A stretch of DNA of 64,000 bases from NCBI GenBank assembly GCA_036426205.1, contig CM071567.1, positions 294,101,161-294,165,160 of the forward strand. Direction: 5' to 3'. The stretch comes from Ascaphus truei. Its lineage: Eukaryota; Chordata; Amphibia; Anura; Ascaphidae. Shown here in pieces: positions 10,378-21,550 of the stretch. Made by a program: the position numbers and the translations under genes. The notes under the pieces were generated by a model. That model made no database searches. It worked only from the letters and a program-made list of their open reading frames with translations, and was not told where the DNA came from. Numbering within the stretch: the first letter of the stretch is position 1; each line of letters opens with the position of its first letter.

Positions 10378-12797
10378 CCGTGAGGCCTGAGCACCCACCC
10401 CAGACTGACTATACCCACCCTATACCCATTGGGTAGTATAGTGGTACATCATACCCATATAATAATAATATGGGCATGATAAGCCTCTATAGCACTCAAT
10501 GGGCACCCTAATAAAAATACAGTAATACACAAGACACACAGTAATAAAACCTAACTATACTCCCAAAAAACACACTTCACTAAATAAAATCAGTAGCCAG
10601 CTAATCCAATCAATAGAAGCAATTACAACATCAACAATTAATTAATTAAACCATTACCCAATCAAACCAATTAATCCCTAAAGCAACTCAAAATGAATAG
10701 TAACACTAACCAATGTAAACAATGAATTAATCCTACATTAATTAATGTAACCATTAAAAGACAAATAAATAAATTAAAACAATCTCTGAAGTATCCATAA
10801 AACACATTAGCTAACATAATATAACTTTAAGTACAAGCGAACACCAATCGCAAACCTTTTCTTACATTAACCATAAACAAACAATCACATCCAAATCAAT
10901 AACTGCAATAACAAGCGAGAAATGCCCCTCAAATATTGGCATAATAATGTATTAATCTGTACCCTAAAGAGGTACAGATTAATATATTATCAGTCAATGT
11001 GCATGACACAGAAAATAAAAAAACACATCCAAAGAATAAACCTGTAAAAAGAGACATTTACAAACATTGAATATGTTACTTACCATTAGAAGCGGTGGCC
11101 CTCCGACTCTCGGGATAACAGGAAACTCACGTACATTGAACGCCTCCAACAGCATCCGTTGCCATCCGCCATCAGGATCCGGCTCAGGTACCCCAATCTT
11201 CTTTTTTCTTTCTTTAATCACCGTCTTCTATCTTCATCTGTAACCATTTCTTGTTCTTCTTTATCTTCTTTCTTCATCTGTCAATCCATAAAACCCCATG
11301 TTAAATCCCAGCCGATGCTGTCTTGTCGGCTTCTTGGGCTCAAATGAGGCGTCACGGCCTTAAATATGGCTTGTGACGTCACATTTACCCTCACAATGGT
11401 TAACAGCCACCTGATTGGCTGTTAAAACCATGTGGCAGACTTTTTTTTTTTGCCGTGACGTCACTTAAAGGGAATGATGCCAGCCGATCAGAATGGTTGT
11501 GCTTCATTTACCTTTAACATGACGTCGTAAAGAATCCAAGATGGCCCTGTGTCACAAGGTATTTCAGCCAATCAGAACGTGGGAACCAATTCCACACGCT
11601 GATTGGCTGAAATACCTTGTGACACAGCGGCCATCTTGGATTTACCAACGTCATGTTAAAGGTAAATGAAGCACACATTCTGATTGGCTGGCATCATCCC
11701 TTAAGTGACGTCACGGCAACAAATTTTTTTTAGTCTGCACATGGTTTTTACAGCCATCAGGTGGCTGTTAACCATTGTGAGGGTATATGTGACGTCACAA
11801 GCCATATTTAAGGCCGTGACGCCTCATTTGAGCCCAAGAAGCCGACGAGACAGCATCGGCTGGGATTTAACATGGGGTTTTATGGATTGACAGATGAAGA
11901 AAGAAGATAAAGAAGAACAAGAAATGGTTACAGATGAAGATAGAAGACGGTGAATAAAGAAAGAAAAAAGAAGATTGGGGTACCTGAGCCGGATCCTGAT
12001 GGCGGATGGCATCGGATGCTGTTGGAGGCCTTCAATGTACGTGAGCTTCCTGTTACCCCGGGAGTCGGAGGGCCACCGCTTCTAATGGTAAGTAACATAT
12101 TCAATGTTTGTAAATGTCTCTTTTTACAGGTTTATTCTTTGGATGTGTTTTTTTATTTTCTGTGTCATGCACATTGACTGATAATATATTAATCGGTACC
12201 TCTTTAGGGTACAGATTAATACATAATTATGCCAATATTTGGGGGGCATTTCTCGCTTGTTATTGCAGTTATTGATTTGGATGTGATTGTTTGTTTATGG
12301 TTAATGTAAGAAAAGCTTTGCGATTGGTGTTCGCTTGTACTTAATGTTATATTATGTTAGCTAATGTGTTTTATGGATACTTCTGAGATAGTTTTAATGT
12401 ATTTATTTGTCTTTTAATGGTTACATTAATTAATGTAGGATTAATTAATTGTTTACATTGATTAGTGTTACTATTCATTTTGAGTTGCTTTAGGGATTAA
12501 TTGGTTTGATTGGGTAATGGTTTAATTAATTAATTGTTGATGTTGTAATTGCTTCTATTGATTGGATTAGCTGTCTACTGATTTTATTTAGTGAAGTGTG
12601 CTTTTTGGGAGTATAGTTAGGTTTTATTACTGTGTGTCTTGTGTATTACTGTATTTTTATTAGGCTGCCCATTGAGTGCAATAGAGGGTTATCATGCCCA
12701 TATTATTATTATATGGGTATGATGTACCACTATACTACTCAATGGGTACAGGGTGGGTATAGTCAGTCTGGGGTGGGTGCTTAGGCCTCACGGGTCA
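10378..12797. repeat. 2.4-kb near-perfect palindrome (arms about 1.2 kb)
   Basis: The arms 10,378-11,580 and 11,597-12,797 are reverse complements with only scattered differences; the centre lies near 11,588 within 'gtgggaaccaattccac', leaving a loop of about ten bases. Each arm encodes the same 62-75 residue open frames (11,159-11,347 plus and 11,824-12,012 minus; 10,994-11,221 minus and 11,950-12,177 plus). These frames are mirror copies and I do not call them genes. In the right arm GGTAAGTAAC follows the frame at about 12,087, a plausible splice donor. The size and symmetry suggest a foldback-type DNA element or a recent inverted duplication. Confidence 0.75.
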
Positions 12798-13687
12798 GGG
12801 TGGGTTAATCCCTTAATTACTATAGCGGTTAGGAACCGCTAAGGTGATTAAGGGGTTAGGGACCATTAGAATGTATTTATTTTCTATATATGCTTTCTGG
12901 CAACGGAGGACAGAGGGACCTGCTGTTGTGGTAAGTATAACTGTATTTATTTATTTTATTTATGTATGCTAATGCAGTGTTTAATAATGGGCAAATAATC
13001 TATTATCCATATCTGGATAATAGTTATTTTGCCCATTACTGTACTGTATGGGTTTGGGCGGAGGTGGGGGCGTGTATTGATCTGTTTTTAAATATTTATT
13101 TAAATATCCATTCCTTTAATAGGGATTGAAATGTCCCGCGTCACGTGACCGGGATATTTCCTTGCATAGGAGATACCGGCACCCCATAAAGGTGCCTGTA
13201 TCTCGGGAAGCAGGGGGTCCCCGGACATAAAACCAACGTGGTTCAGCTCCGGAGACCCCCTGCACCTCTACACTATTAAAGAAATGTATATTTAAATAAA
13301 TAATTTTCGGGCGACATTTCAGCTGGGAGAGGCGGCTCTCTCAGAGCAGCTCTCTCTGCAGCAGAAATGAATCGCTGGTTTTTGCCTTTTCAGAGGGTTG
13401 ATGCTCTCGCTGGCAGCAACTCGCCAGTTGTGGGCATTCTGCTATCACAGGTATTCGAGCCTTTCTGAATACCGTGATAGCAATGCCCAAAAAACATTCA
13501 TTTTAAATTCCCTGGCGAATTTTTTTATGAATGTTCTCTGAATAAGGCCCTTAGTATCTACACAAAGAAAATGAAATAAGATACTAACTTTATTTTCAAA
13601 CCTTCTGTGGATATTAGTGAAGTAGAAGAATGGATATGAAGTTCGATTCTCACTTAAAAAGAATTTCATTATTTTAAAACTTAATTT
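12798..13687. repeat. Mosaic of dispersed repeat motifs
   Basis: Contains the AACCCCTTAAT hairpin (12,803-12,858), a second hairpin at 12,986-13,037 (AATGGGCAAATAA ... TTATTTTGCCCATT around TATCCATATCTGGATA), and the 'gataccggcacc...gcagggggtccccgga' block at 13,170-13,265. All recur at 21.9-24.2 kb, so the same element family probably forms both regions. No gene. Confidence 0.45.
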
Positions 13688-14359
13688 TGCATGATGTATA
13701 ATCTTTGCATGACGTATAATCTTGGCATGACGTATAATCTTCACATGATGTATAATCTTCGCATGAGGTATAATTTTTGCATGAGGTATAATTTTCGCAT
13801 GATGTATAATCTTCACATGACGTATAATCTTTGCATGACGTCTAATTTTGGCATGATGTATAATCTTGGCATGATGTATAATCATCACATGATGTATAAT
13901 CTTCGCACGAAGTATAATGTTGGCATGATGTATAATCCTGGCATGATGTATAATCATCACATGATGTATAATCTTCGCATAACGTATAATCTTGGCATGA
14001 TGTATAATCTTCACATGATGTATAATCTTGGCATGAGGTATAATGTTGGCATGATGTATAATCTTTGCATGATGTATAATCTTCGCATGATGTATAATCT
14101 TCGCATGATGTATAATCTTCACATGACGTATAATCTTTGCATGACGTCTAATTTTGGCATGATGTATAATCTTTGCATGATGTATAATTTTTGCATGATG
14201 TATGATCTTCGCATGATGTATAATCTTTGCATGATGTATAATTTTTGCATGATGTATAATCTTCACATGATGTATAATCTTGGCATGATGTATAATCTTC
14301 ACATGATGTATAATCTTGGCATGAGGTATAATCTTTGCATGATGTATAATCTTTGCATG
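13688..14359. repeat. 18-bp minisatellite, about 37 units
   Basis: Tandem copies of an 18-bp unit close to GCATGATGTATAATCTTC, with variants at the last three bases (TTC/TTT/TTG) and at CATGATG/CATGACG/CATGAGG. Because the period is a multiple of three and the unit has no stop in some frames, long frames appear on both strands (285 residues minus, 224 plus). They are products of the repeat. Some unit variants recur as blocks (about 13,800-13,860 and 14,110-14,170), pointing to higher-order duplication. Confidence 0.9.
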
Positions 14360-14520
14360 TTATAGTTAGTGTTTTGGTTGACTGGAGAAACTAAAACTTC
14401 ATTTTTTGTACACATTGATTCCTGTGCAAAGGTTATTTTCTGATACGTATTATTCAATCTCTATCCTTAAAGGAGCAATCCAACTGGGCACATTTTTTTG
14501 TTCGTTTTTTGTTAAATAGG
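14360..14520. other. No gene recognised
   Basis: Short AT-rich sequence between the minisatellite and the next dispersed repeat. I see nothing to annotate. Confidence 0.4.
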
Positions 14521-14845
14521 ATTAAAGCAGGGGGTCTCCAAAGCTGAACCCCATTCGTTTATGCTCTGGGGACTCGCTGCTTCTAGAGATACTGTGTTGG
14601 TACCTCTCTGCTTTTTAAAGTTAGTGTCACGTGGACCAATAGGAAACCACACTGGATGATGTCACGGCTTTCTATTGGCCCGCAGTGTGCAGAAGCTTTG
14701 AAAAGCGGGTGTTTACATAAGCCGTGCTAGTGATCCAGAGTAGGTACCAGCACCCCCTACAGAGATAAGTATCTCCGCAAGCAGGGGATTCCTGGAGCTG
14801 AAATTAAAGGTGTTCCGCTCCAGAGACCCCCTGCTTCAAACCTAT
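14521..14845. repeat. Dispersed repeat with inverted 'gcagggggtctcc' ends
   Basis: Starts AGCAGGGGGTCTCCAAAGCTGAACC and ends with the reverse-complement-like GCTCCAGAGACCCCCTGCT. The same pair frames blocks at 13,200-13,265 and 21,866-22,105, so this is one unit of a recurring non-coding repeat with inverted ends. Confidence 0.5.
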
Positions 14846-17400
14846 GTTAAAACCCCCCCTACCCTCACAAAAAGAGATATTGTGTAGTTGCAAAGACAAG
14901 AAGGAACCCACCACTATGTCATCAATGTCCCACTTTACGTATTAGCTTCCCCCAATGAAGGAAGAGAATGAAAGAGTCGTACTAATGGACAATGCCACTT
15001 TAAAAGCAAGAGTTCGTGTTTATTAAAGACAAAGTGTATATGGAATGCTCCTACCTTCATTGGGTGTTTGGATACATTAAAGCAAAGAAGGTTCCCTTTA
15101 TACAGGTAGATTCCAACTATTAAGGACTTGAACCCAGAGGTAAATTCTTAGAAACACAGGAAAGCCCCACAACATGCACAATTAGCATATGGTGACGTAA
15201 TCGTTCTAGGTTACTGGGTTGCATTCCCCAATTCAAATCGAAGTAGGACAGAAAGCTAGATGCAAGCATATTCCAACATCAGATATGAAGCAGGTACTTA
15301 AGTAACATACCACTGGGATCAAAGAGTTACATAGCAAATACCACACTGGAAGAGGATCATGAGAAGGCGCTAGAAGGAAAAGAGCATAACAAATAGTTAA
15401 TGAAGCTAACATCCAATTAACCCCGTAATGTAGGTAATATTTAATGTTTTAGTACACACGTGCCATATGTTATAGTGCTTCTTCTGTGTTCGTATATATA
15501 TCCTCTGTTTATTTGGCCCACAAAGCCCACCCCACAAGGGCATTTGATTACATTTACTACTGATTTACTACTGATTTAGTGTCAAAATTTAGTGTCAAAG
15601 GTAAAAAGACACTTTAATTTTAATTTTAAAGCCCTTGGATGAATGGGTGACAGAGTTGCCTTCATGATTCCACTGCAATTATCACAGCCATGGTGTGAAA
15701 ATATACCAAACTACGGTGTGGATAAAAAAACTAGTTTCTCTTTTAGGGGTCATGATATCAGCTTTAATCAAATAGTGACCCACACTATGGCCTCTTTTGT
15801 ATGAAAACAAGGGAGGGTTTTAGAATAGATTACTGTACCAAACATTTGGTCTTCCTCTTGGTTTGTACAATACTTGATGCTTACCCTTCTCATCCTGTGT
15901 CGACTATGCTCAAAATACTTTTATTTGGCTTCTCTGACTGAATAAACTCCTCCCCTTTTCAAAATAGATTACTCCAATTTTAGAACTAAAACAATATGTT
16001 CAAGGCACATGCGTAGGGAGACATTGAAAGGAATTCATTATTTTGTCTTAATAAACACAAACTGGATTAGTTTAATGAAAACTTGAACGCATTTAATCCT
16101 TTGATTACAATAGCTTCACTATTTTCCTCTACGTTTGTTTTTAATGTTGTTTGAATCTGTGTATCTCTAAGGTCTGTGCAAGTTATACATTGCTGGTATA
16201 AGATGTTATTTATTAACTTTAATAACCCGCAAAGAGTTAATAATTTAGTCATTTAGCTTGTTATTTAGTTTATTAGTTAGTTGTTATTTTCTCAGTAATG
16301 AATTTCAAATAGTTTTTTTTCACAACAACAGATTATGCGATAATAGTACAACTTTATTATGGCAATGTCTTTTGCACTACAATAAAACTTTCTACAAGCA
16401 ACAGGACTGGATAGGGATTGGGACAACTAACCATGGTATCTCTGTTCAGCAAACTACAAATATGTTCCAAGCAGGGTTAGGTGTTCCTGCAGGCAAAATA
16501 AACATACTGGCAAAGTAAAGATGGAATCTACCATGAAATGTACAATGAAGGCATGACTGTCAGCAAGAACATGATTAAATATTGTCTGTCCGTAGCCTGC
16601 CCACCACATAAAATGCAATGAGACTGCTCAGGGCCTGTCTTACCCAAATTAGATATTGCTACAGTTCAGTTAGTCCATTAATTCCCTCCAATAGGAACAG
16701 CCATCATCCAGGCATTGAACTGCCACATACCGTATAGCGACAAGAAAGGGGAAGAATGTGCCTCTGGGGAATGCTGCATTGAGCACCCAAGGGAAGAAGT
16801 TTGTTTATGTGTTTCTGTAAATAAAGTAGAATAAAAGTTCCTGGTGTCCTCTATCATTTCTAATAATGCTTACCATACCAGCCCTGCACAAATTCCAGCA
16901 CCCTGAGAAACAAGGTGAATGAGAGACACTGGGCATCATCTGCACATTGGCTTCAGCTGGATAGATAGATGGATAGATAGAAACACATAGATACGCAAAG
17001 ATGTACAATATCACAGAAAATGCTGCCATAATGTGCTACTCACACATTTGATCTCACTACCTCAAAGCTGACGAGATTGACCCAATAGATGTAAAATGAG
17101 TTGTTTCAGCTCTGTTGGGCAGGGACTCCCTAATTTATTTACTTTAATTATCTTTTTCATGCACTTTTCTAACTTTTCACTGTACTCTCTACCTAATTAT
17201 GTACATCACATCAAATACGTCAATATTGCCCTGGCTGGAGGAGTTGAACGACCAATGTGAAGCTGGGGGCCTTTAACCCAGTCAGGGCATTAGTGGCCAG
17301 AAAAAAACATTTCTATGTGGCTTAATAATATAATAGTTTAAATGTACTGTATGTGTTGTATAATTTTTTTTTTAGCAATAAAAAAAATCCCTGCTCTGTA
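14846..17400. other. No gene recognised
   Basis: AT-rich sequence with short open frames only (the longest, 16,258-16,518, has no recognisable family). A short GATA-type run lies near 16,965-16,985. No splice-delimited exon or RNA gene was recognised. Confidence 0.4.
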
Positions 17401-18050
17401 TAACAATTACGTTTTGGTGGCACAGGGACCTCTCCTAATGAAGTTGGCGCAACAGCTGACGATACACGTAGGGTACACGTCATCACGTTGACAGTAGATC
17501 AGCTGTGCGAGGAGTTCCCCTCAGAGGAATAGAGGGCTAGTGTGATCCATTTTTTTCACGGAGCTGTTCCTGTGGAGGATGTTATGGACTAACAACACAG
17601 TCCAGCCAGTTGGTGTATGATATACCATGGTCACGGAAATCAATGGTGTTCCACAGTACCGCTGTACAACTGTGGACATCACATTCATTGGCAAGGTATT
17701 GTGACTTGCATGAGTTCAGCGCTAGTAGACTGCAGTAACACATTTGGGCTCCCGAATCAACACCATTCATCTGCGGAGGTTCCAGCTGACAGGTATGTGA
17801 CTGAAGTCATCCACGAATCAGCACATTGGTTTTCCCCGCTTCAGGAGTAGAAAGGGCCAGTAATATCTGCATCACTGAAGAGCAATTGGATCTGCCTTTA
17901 TCTGCCTGACCGGTAATATATTGAACACATCTATATCCAGCACACGTATTTTATATGGGACTCCGTTTTCAATATAAAACACATCACATAGTGCTGGTGT
18001 TCGTGCAACTCATTCACACTGAATCTAATTCCATCTTCAGAGACTATTGA
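17401..18050 (+). repeat. Possible Penelope-type pLTR remnant
   Basis: The segment 'cctaatgaagttggcgcaac...acacgtaggg' at about 17,434-17,474 resembles the degenerate hammerhead-like motif (TGATGAAG...GCGAAACGCGTAGGG) that marks Penelope-type terminal repeats elsewhere in the window. No RT or nuclease coding sequence is seen. The call is weak. Confidence 0.25.
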
Positions 18051-18477
18051 GCCCCCAAGGCTATCTATATCCTCCTCCTCCCACTGTGGAGATCACAGCT
18101 ACATCTGTGTTATACTGATACAGTATCTCTTTAAGATATGTTTTTATATTTATTTTATATCTGCTAGTGGACATAGGTTGTCCTACTTTTAATAAAGTGT
18201 TATTTACATTCATTACACGCACTAGGTGTGTGCGCTTTTCCCAATTTGTTTGTACACATGTGCTTTAGGATTAGGTTATTCATGGAAGAGCTGCCTATCT
18301 CCCCAGCTTTATACACTCCTTCTTGCTGCTTGCCAATTATATTACTAGTTGGCTTATTTGTAACTTCACATATTCCATCTGCATTACTCCTCCTAATGAT
18401 AGATTTGTTTTATGTAAGCAATATACACTTATTGAACACATTAATTCACAGAGAGCGCTCTTTTTTTCTTCTTCGAT

Positions 18478-18480
<3 letters not shown>

Positions 18481-18510
<30 letters not shown>
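18481..18510. repeat. (TA)n microsatellite
   Basis: About 15 TA units. Overlapping open frames rich in Tyr-Ile are shadows of this repeat. Confidence 0.9.
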
Positions 18511-18512
<2 letters not shown>

Positions 18513-18576
18513 AATATAACTGTATGCTCATCTGCATGTCTTAGGCAGGTCTGCAACCCCGCCTTTCCCCATGCTG

Positions 18577-18607
18577 CAGCAAGGGATTCTGGGAAATGAC
18601 ATGCAAA
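18577..18607 (-). promoter_or_regulatory. Octamer plus ZNF143/Staf-like motif
   Basis: On the minus strand ATTTGCAT is followed after four bases by TTCCCAGAATCCCTTGC, which differs little from the ZNF143 (Staf/SBS) consensus containing TTCCCAGAATGCNNTGC. Octamer plus Staf site is the layout of the distal element of vertebrate snRNA-type promoters. No proximal element or TATA box was identified, so function is an inference. Confidence 0.45.
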
Positions 18608-18731
18608 TGAGCACACAGTGTCACTTTTTGCCTCAATAACCATTTTTAACATGGTTCCCTATAGGCTTAAGCTTGCTGCATGGTCACAGCTTTGAGCACA
18701 GCCAGGGTTAAGGTGGATACCCAGAAAACCA

Positions 18732-18776
18732 CCCACAGACAGCTGTTTCGACCTTGATGGGTCTCATCAGTGTGGG
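18732..18776 (-). ncRNA. Hammerhead ribozyme (type I, minimal)
   Basis: Read on the minus strand. Stem I is CCCACA (18,776-18,771) with UGUGGG (18,737-18,732). Then come the invariant CUGAUGA (18,770-18,764), stem II GACC/GGUC with a six-base loop (18,763-18,750), the invariant GAAA (18,749-18,746), stem III, and the cleavage triplet GUC (18,740-18,738). All core bases match the consensus. Stem III is only A-C/G-U closing an AGCU loop, but ACAGCUGU is self-complementary, so two RNAs could pair through it and cleave as a dimer, as proposed for other short-stem hammerheads. Predicted cleavage is after 18,738. I found no missing core base. Confidence 0.85.
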
Positions 18777-18885
18777 GTTGATTTTAACTGGGTATGCAAG
18801 AGAGGCTATGGGATAGGCTATACCATAATACTGAGTTAAGTTATGGTGAGTAAAAAAAGTGACAAAAACCCTCCTTGTATTTGTA

Positions 18886-18904
18886 TATATATATATATAT
18901 ATAT
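18886..18904. repeat. (TA)n microsatellite at Tc1 insertion site
   Basis: A TA run directly left of the Tc1-like element. Together with the TA-rich tract at its right end it is consistent with insertion at TA. Confidence 0.85.
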
Positions 18905-20514
18905 ACAGTTGTGTGAAAAAGAAGTACACCCTCTTTGAATTCTATGGATTTAAATATCAGGACATAATAACAATCATCTGTTCCTTAGCAGGTCTTAAAA
19001 TTAGGTAAATACAACATCAGATGAACAACAACACACAATATATTATACAGTGTCATGATTTATTTAACAAAAATAAAGCCAAAATGGAGAAGCCAGATGT
19101 GAAAAACCAAGTATACCTTATGATTCAATAGCTTGTAGAACCACCTTTAGCAGCAATAACTTGAAGTAATCATTTTCCGTATGACTTTATCAGTCTCTCA
19201 CATCGTTGTGGAGGAATTTTGGCCCACTCTTCTTTACAGCGTTGCTTCAGTTCATTGAGGTTTGTGGGCATTTGTTTATGCACAGAGCTCTCTTAAGGTC
19301 CAGCCACAGCATTTCAATCGGGTTGAGGTCTGGACTTTGACTGGGCCATTGCAACATCTTGATTCTTTTCTTTTTCAGCCATTCTGTTGTAGATTTGCTG
19401 GTGTGCTTGGGATCATTGTCCTGTTGCATGACCCAATTTCGGCCAAGCTTTAGCTGTCAGACAGATGGCCTCACATTTGACTCTAGAATACTTTGGTATA
19501 CAGAGGAGTTCATGGTCGACTTAATGATTGCAAGGTTCCCAGGTCCTGTGGCTGCAAAACAAGCCCAAATCATCACCCCTCCACCACAGTTGGTATGAGG
19601 TGTTTGTGCTGATATGCTGTGTTTGGTTTTCGCCAAACGTGGCGCTGTGCATTATGTGCATTATGGCCAAACATCTCCACTTTGGTCTCGTCTGTGCAAA
19701 GGACATTGTTCCAGAAGTCTTGTGGTTTGTTCAGATGCAACGTTGCAAACCTAAGCCGTGCTGCCATGTTCTTTTTAGAGAGAAGAGGCTTTCTCCTGGC
19801 AACCCATCCAAACAAACCATACTTGTTCAGTCTTTTTCTAATTGTGCTGTCATAAACTTTAACATTTAACATGCTAACTGAGGCCTATAGAGTCTGAGAT
19901 GTAACTCTTGTTTTTTTTTTCAATTTCTCTGAGCATTGCACGGTCTGACCTTGGAGTGAATTTGCTGGGACATCCACTCCTGGGAAGATTGGCAACTGTC
20001 TTGAATGTTTTCCACTTTTGAATAATATTTCTCACTGTAGAATGATGGACTTTAAATTGTTTGGAAATGGCCTTATAACCCTTTCCAGATTGATGGGCAG
20101 CAACAATTGCTTCTCTAAGATCACTGTTGATGTCTTTCCTCCTTGGCATTGTGTTAACACACACCTGAATGCTCTAGACCAACACACTGATAAAACTTCG
20201 GCTTTTATAGAGGTGGTCACACTTGCTGATGATCAATTAATTAAGGGCATTTGATTAGCAGCACCTGTCTGCTATTTAGCATCTTAATTCCTATGGATCA
20301 GTAAGGGTGTACTTAGTTTTTCACACATAGCTTCTCCATTTTGGCTTTATTTGTAAGTAAATCATGACACGGTGTAATATGTCATGTGTTGTGTTTCATT
20401 GAGGTTGTATTTACCATAATTTTAGACACTGCTAAGGACAGATGATTGTTATTATGTCCTGATATGTAAAACCATAGAATTCAAAGAGGGGGAACTTTCT
20501 TTTTCACACAACTG
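18905..20514 (-). mobile_element. Tc1-like DNA transposon
   Basis: Both ends carry inverted repeats about 190-210 bp long: CAGTTGTGTGAAAAAGAAGT at the left is mirrored by 'ctttttcacacaactg' at 20,499-20,514, and homology continues inward through 'agaattcaaagaggg' and 'ttttggctttat'. Length (1.6 kb), TA-flanked ends and the single transposase on the minus strand fit Tc1/mariner. The transposase frame is broken, so the copy is inactive. Confidence 0.9.
19250..20149 (-). pseudogene. Tc1-like transposase, frameshifted
   Basis: Reading on the minus strand from Met at about 20,149 (MPRRKDINSDLREAIV). The paired-type DNA-binding region comes first, with two helix-turn-helix parts (AISKQFKVHHSTVRNIIQKW, then STIRKRLNKYGLFGWVARRK) linked by a degenerate GRPRK-like segment (SGCPSKFTPRSD). 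The DD34E catalytic domain follows, with Asp in CTDETK, Asp in [10 protein letters not shown] and Glu in DLNPIEMLW. The reading moves between frames near 19,873 and again between about 19,573 and 19,430, so no full protein can be made. The family cuts and pastes DNA at TA dinucleotides. A typical transposase is about 340 residues, matching the summed pieces. Confidence 0.85.
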
Positions 20515-20611
20515 TATATAATATATATATATATATATATATCTATATTATAGTATATCTATATATATATAAGATAATATATATATATCTATAGATATAT
20601 CATTATATATA

Positions 20612-20645
<34 letters not shown>
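20515..20645. repeat. AT-rich microsatellite
   Basis: Interrupted (TA)n with 'tatctata' variants, immediately right of the Tc1-like element and ending in a short (TG)n. Confidence 0.9.
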
Positions 20646-20652
<7 letters not shown>

Positions 20653-20740
20653 ATATATACAGCTCAACCCCATTATAGCGCGATCCTCTAGAACGCGGAT
20701 CTGCTTATAACACTTTTTCACACCACTGTATATATAGTAA

Positions 20741-21096
20741 CAATATGTAGTAAAGATAAATTTGGCGCCTTATGATACATATATTTTATTAATAAATGTG
20801 TTTTTTATTCAGTATCTATCACCTGTCTTGTCTCTGAGGCTTCTACCTAGTTTATCCTTTATTATTTTGTTGTCGTTTGTTGTTTGTTCCATTTACCCAC
20901 AGTATTATGCTACAGTATGTGTGTTTTTTCTTTTCTTACATACACTTGATATATAACTACAAAAATCATCGTTGGATACTACAAGGACATTTGTCGTTAA
21001 ATGGTTGTATGTTTGTTTTTCTTGTAAAAATTATGTAGGAGTTTTTGCTACTAAGTGTGTATCATAAGGCGCCAAATTTATCTTTACTACATATTG
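20741..21096. repeat. 38-bp inverted repeat flanking a 280-bp segment
   Basis: CAATATGTAGTAAAGATAAA and the following 18 bases (20,741-20,778) are exactly reverse-complemented at 21,059-21,096. The interior has no gene. Perfect identity of the arms suggests a small non-autonomous element or a recent inversion. Confidence 0.7.
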
Positions 21097-21550
21097 TTTT
21101 TCCTGACCAGGTGGTCAGTCATTTATTTGGCAGCCGCCCATCAGTTAAATATATGTGAGCATTAAGGGATTTTTTTCTTTATAAGCTTTATACTAATTCT
21201 CATTGTTGGTCAGTGCTAGCGCTAGCTTATCTCTGTGTTGTTTATATATAGTAACATAAGACATACAGCGCACAATATACCCCAGGACAAAGGGAAACCC
21301 ACAAAAAACTAGTACAATGCAAATATTTAAAAAAGCAAGGAGGTAGGTCTTAAAACTTACTACCAACTACTATGAAGTGTAATTTAAGAAAAAAGAGATG
21401 GTAAGTAGATGAAAAATAAAAATACAATAGAAGTACAAAAATAAGTACTCAAAGTATATGCACTAAAAACAGTCCACATAACATATAAAGTAAATGTCCA
21501 CATATAAACCAGTGTTAGTATTCAAATGTTAGTGATGTTAATAGTACTTA
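21097..21550. other. No gene recognised
   Basis: AT-rich sequence without recognisable coding or repeat structure. Ends in TTA (21,548-21,550) at the edge of the next element. Confidence 0.4.

Larger units (their letters stand above)
18540..18885 (-). mobile_element. Hammerhead-bearing retroelement fragment
   Basis: A non-coding block bounded by two TA microsatellites. It contains, on the minus strand, a complete hammerhead ribozyme (18,732-18,776) and, further downstream, an octamer plus ZNF143-like motif (18,577-18,607). Hammerheads of this minimal type I form are known in the terminal repeats of Penelope-like elements and in amphibian satellite and retrozyme-type repeats. No coding sequence is attached, so it may be a solo terminal repeat or a non-autonomous retrozyme. 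Edges are approximate. Confidence 0.6.

Noticed and set aside
10994..12177. Duplicated small gene pair with GGTAAGT donors
   Set aside because: The frames are mirror images within a palindrome, short, and without known domains. Kept only as a remark.
13688..14359. Possible CRISPR array
   Set aside because: Units are contiguous with no unique spacers, and the genome context is eukaryotic.
13445..14365. Long open frames of 285 and 224 residues on opposite strands
   Set aside because: They arise from an 18-bp tandem repeat lacking stops. There is no domain, and the same DNA is open on both strands.
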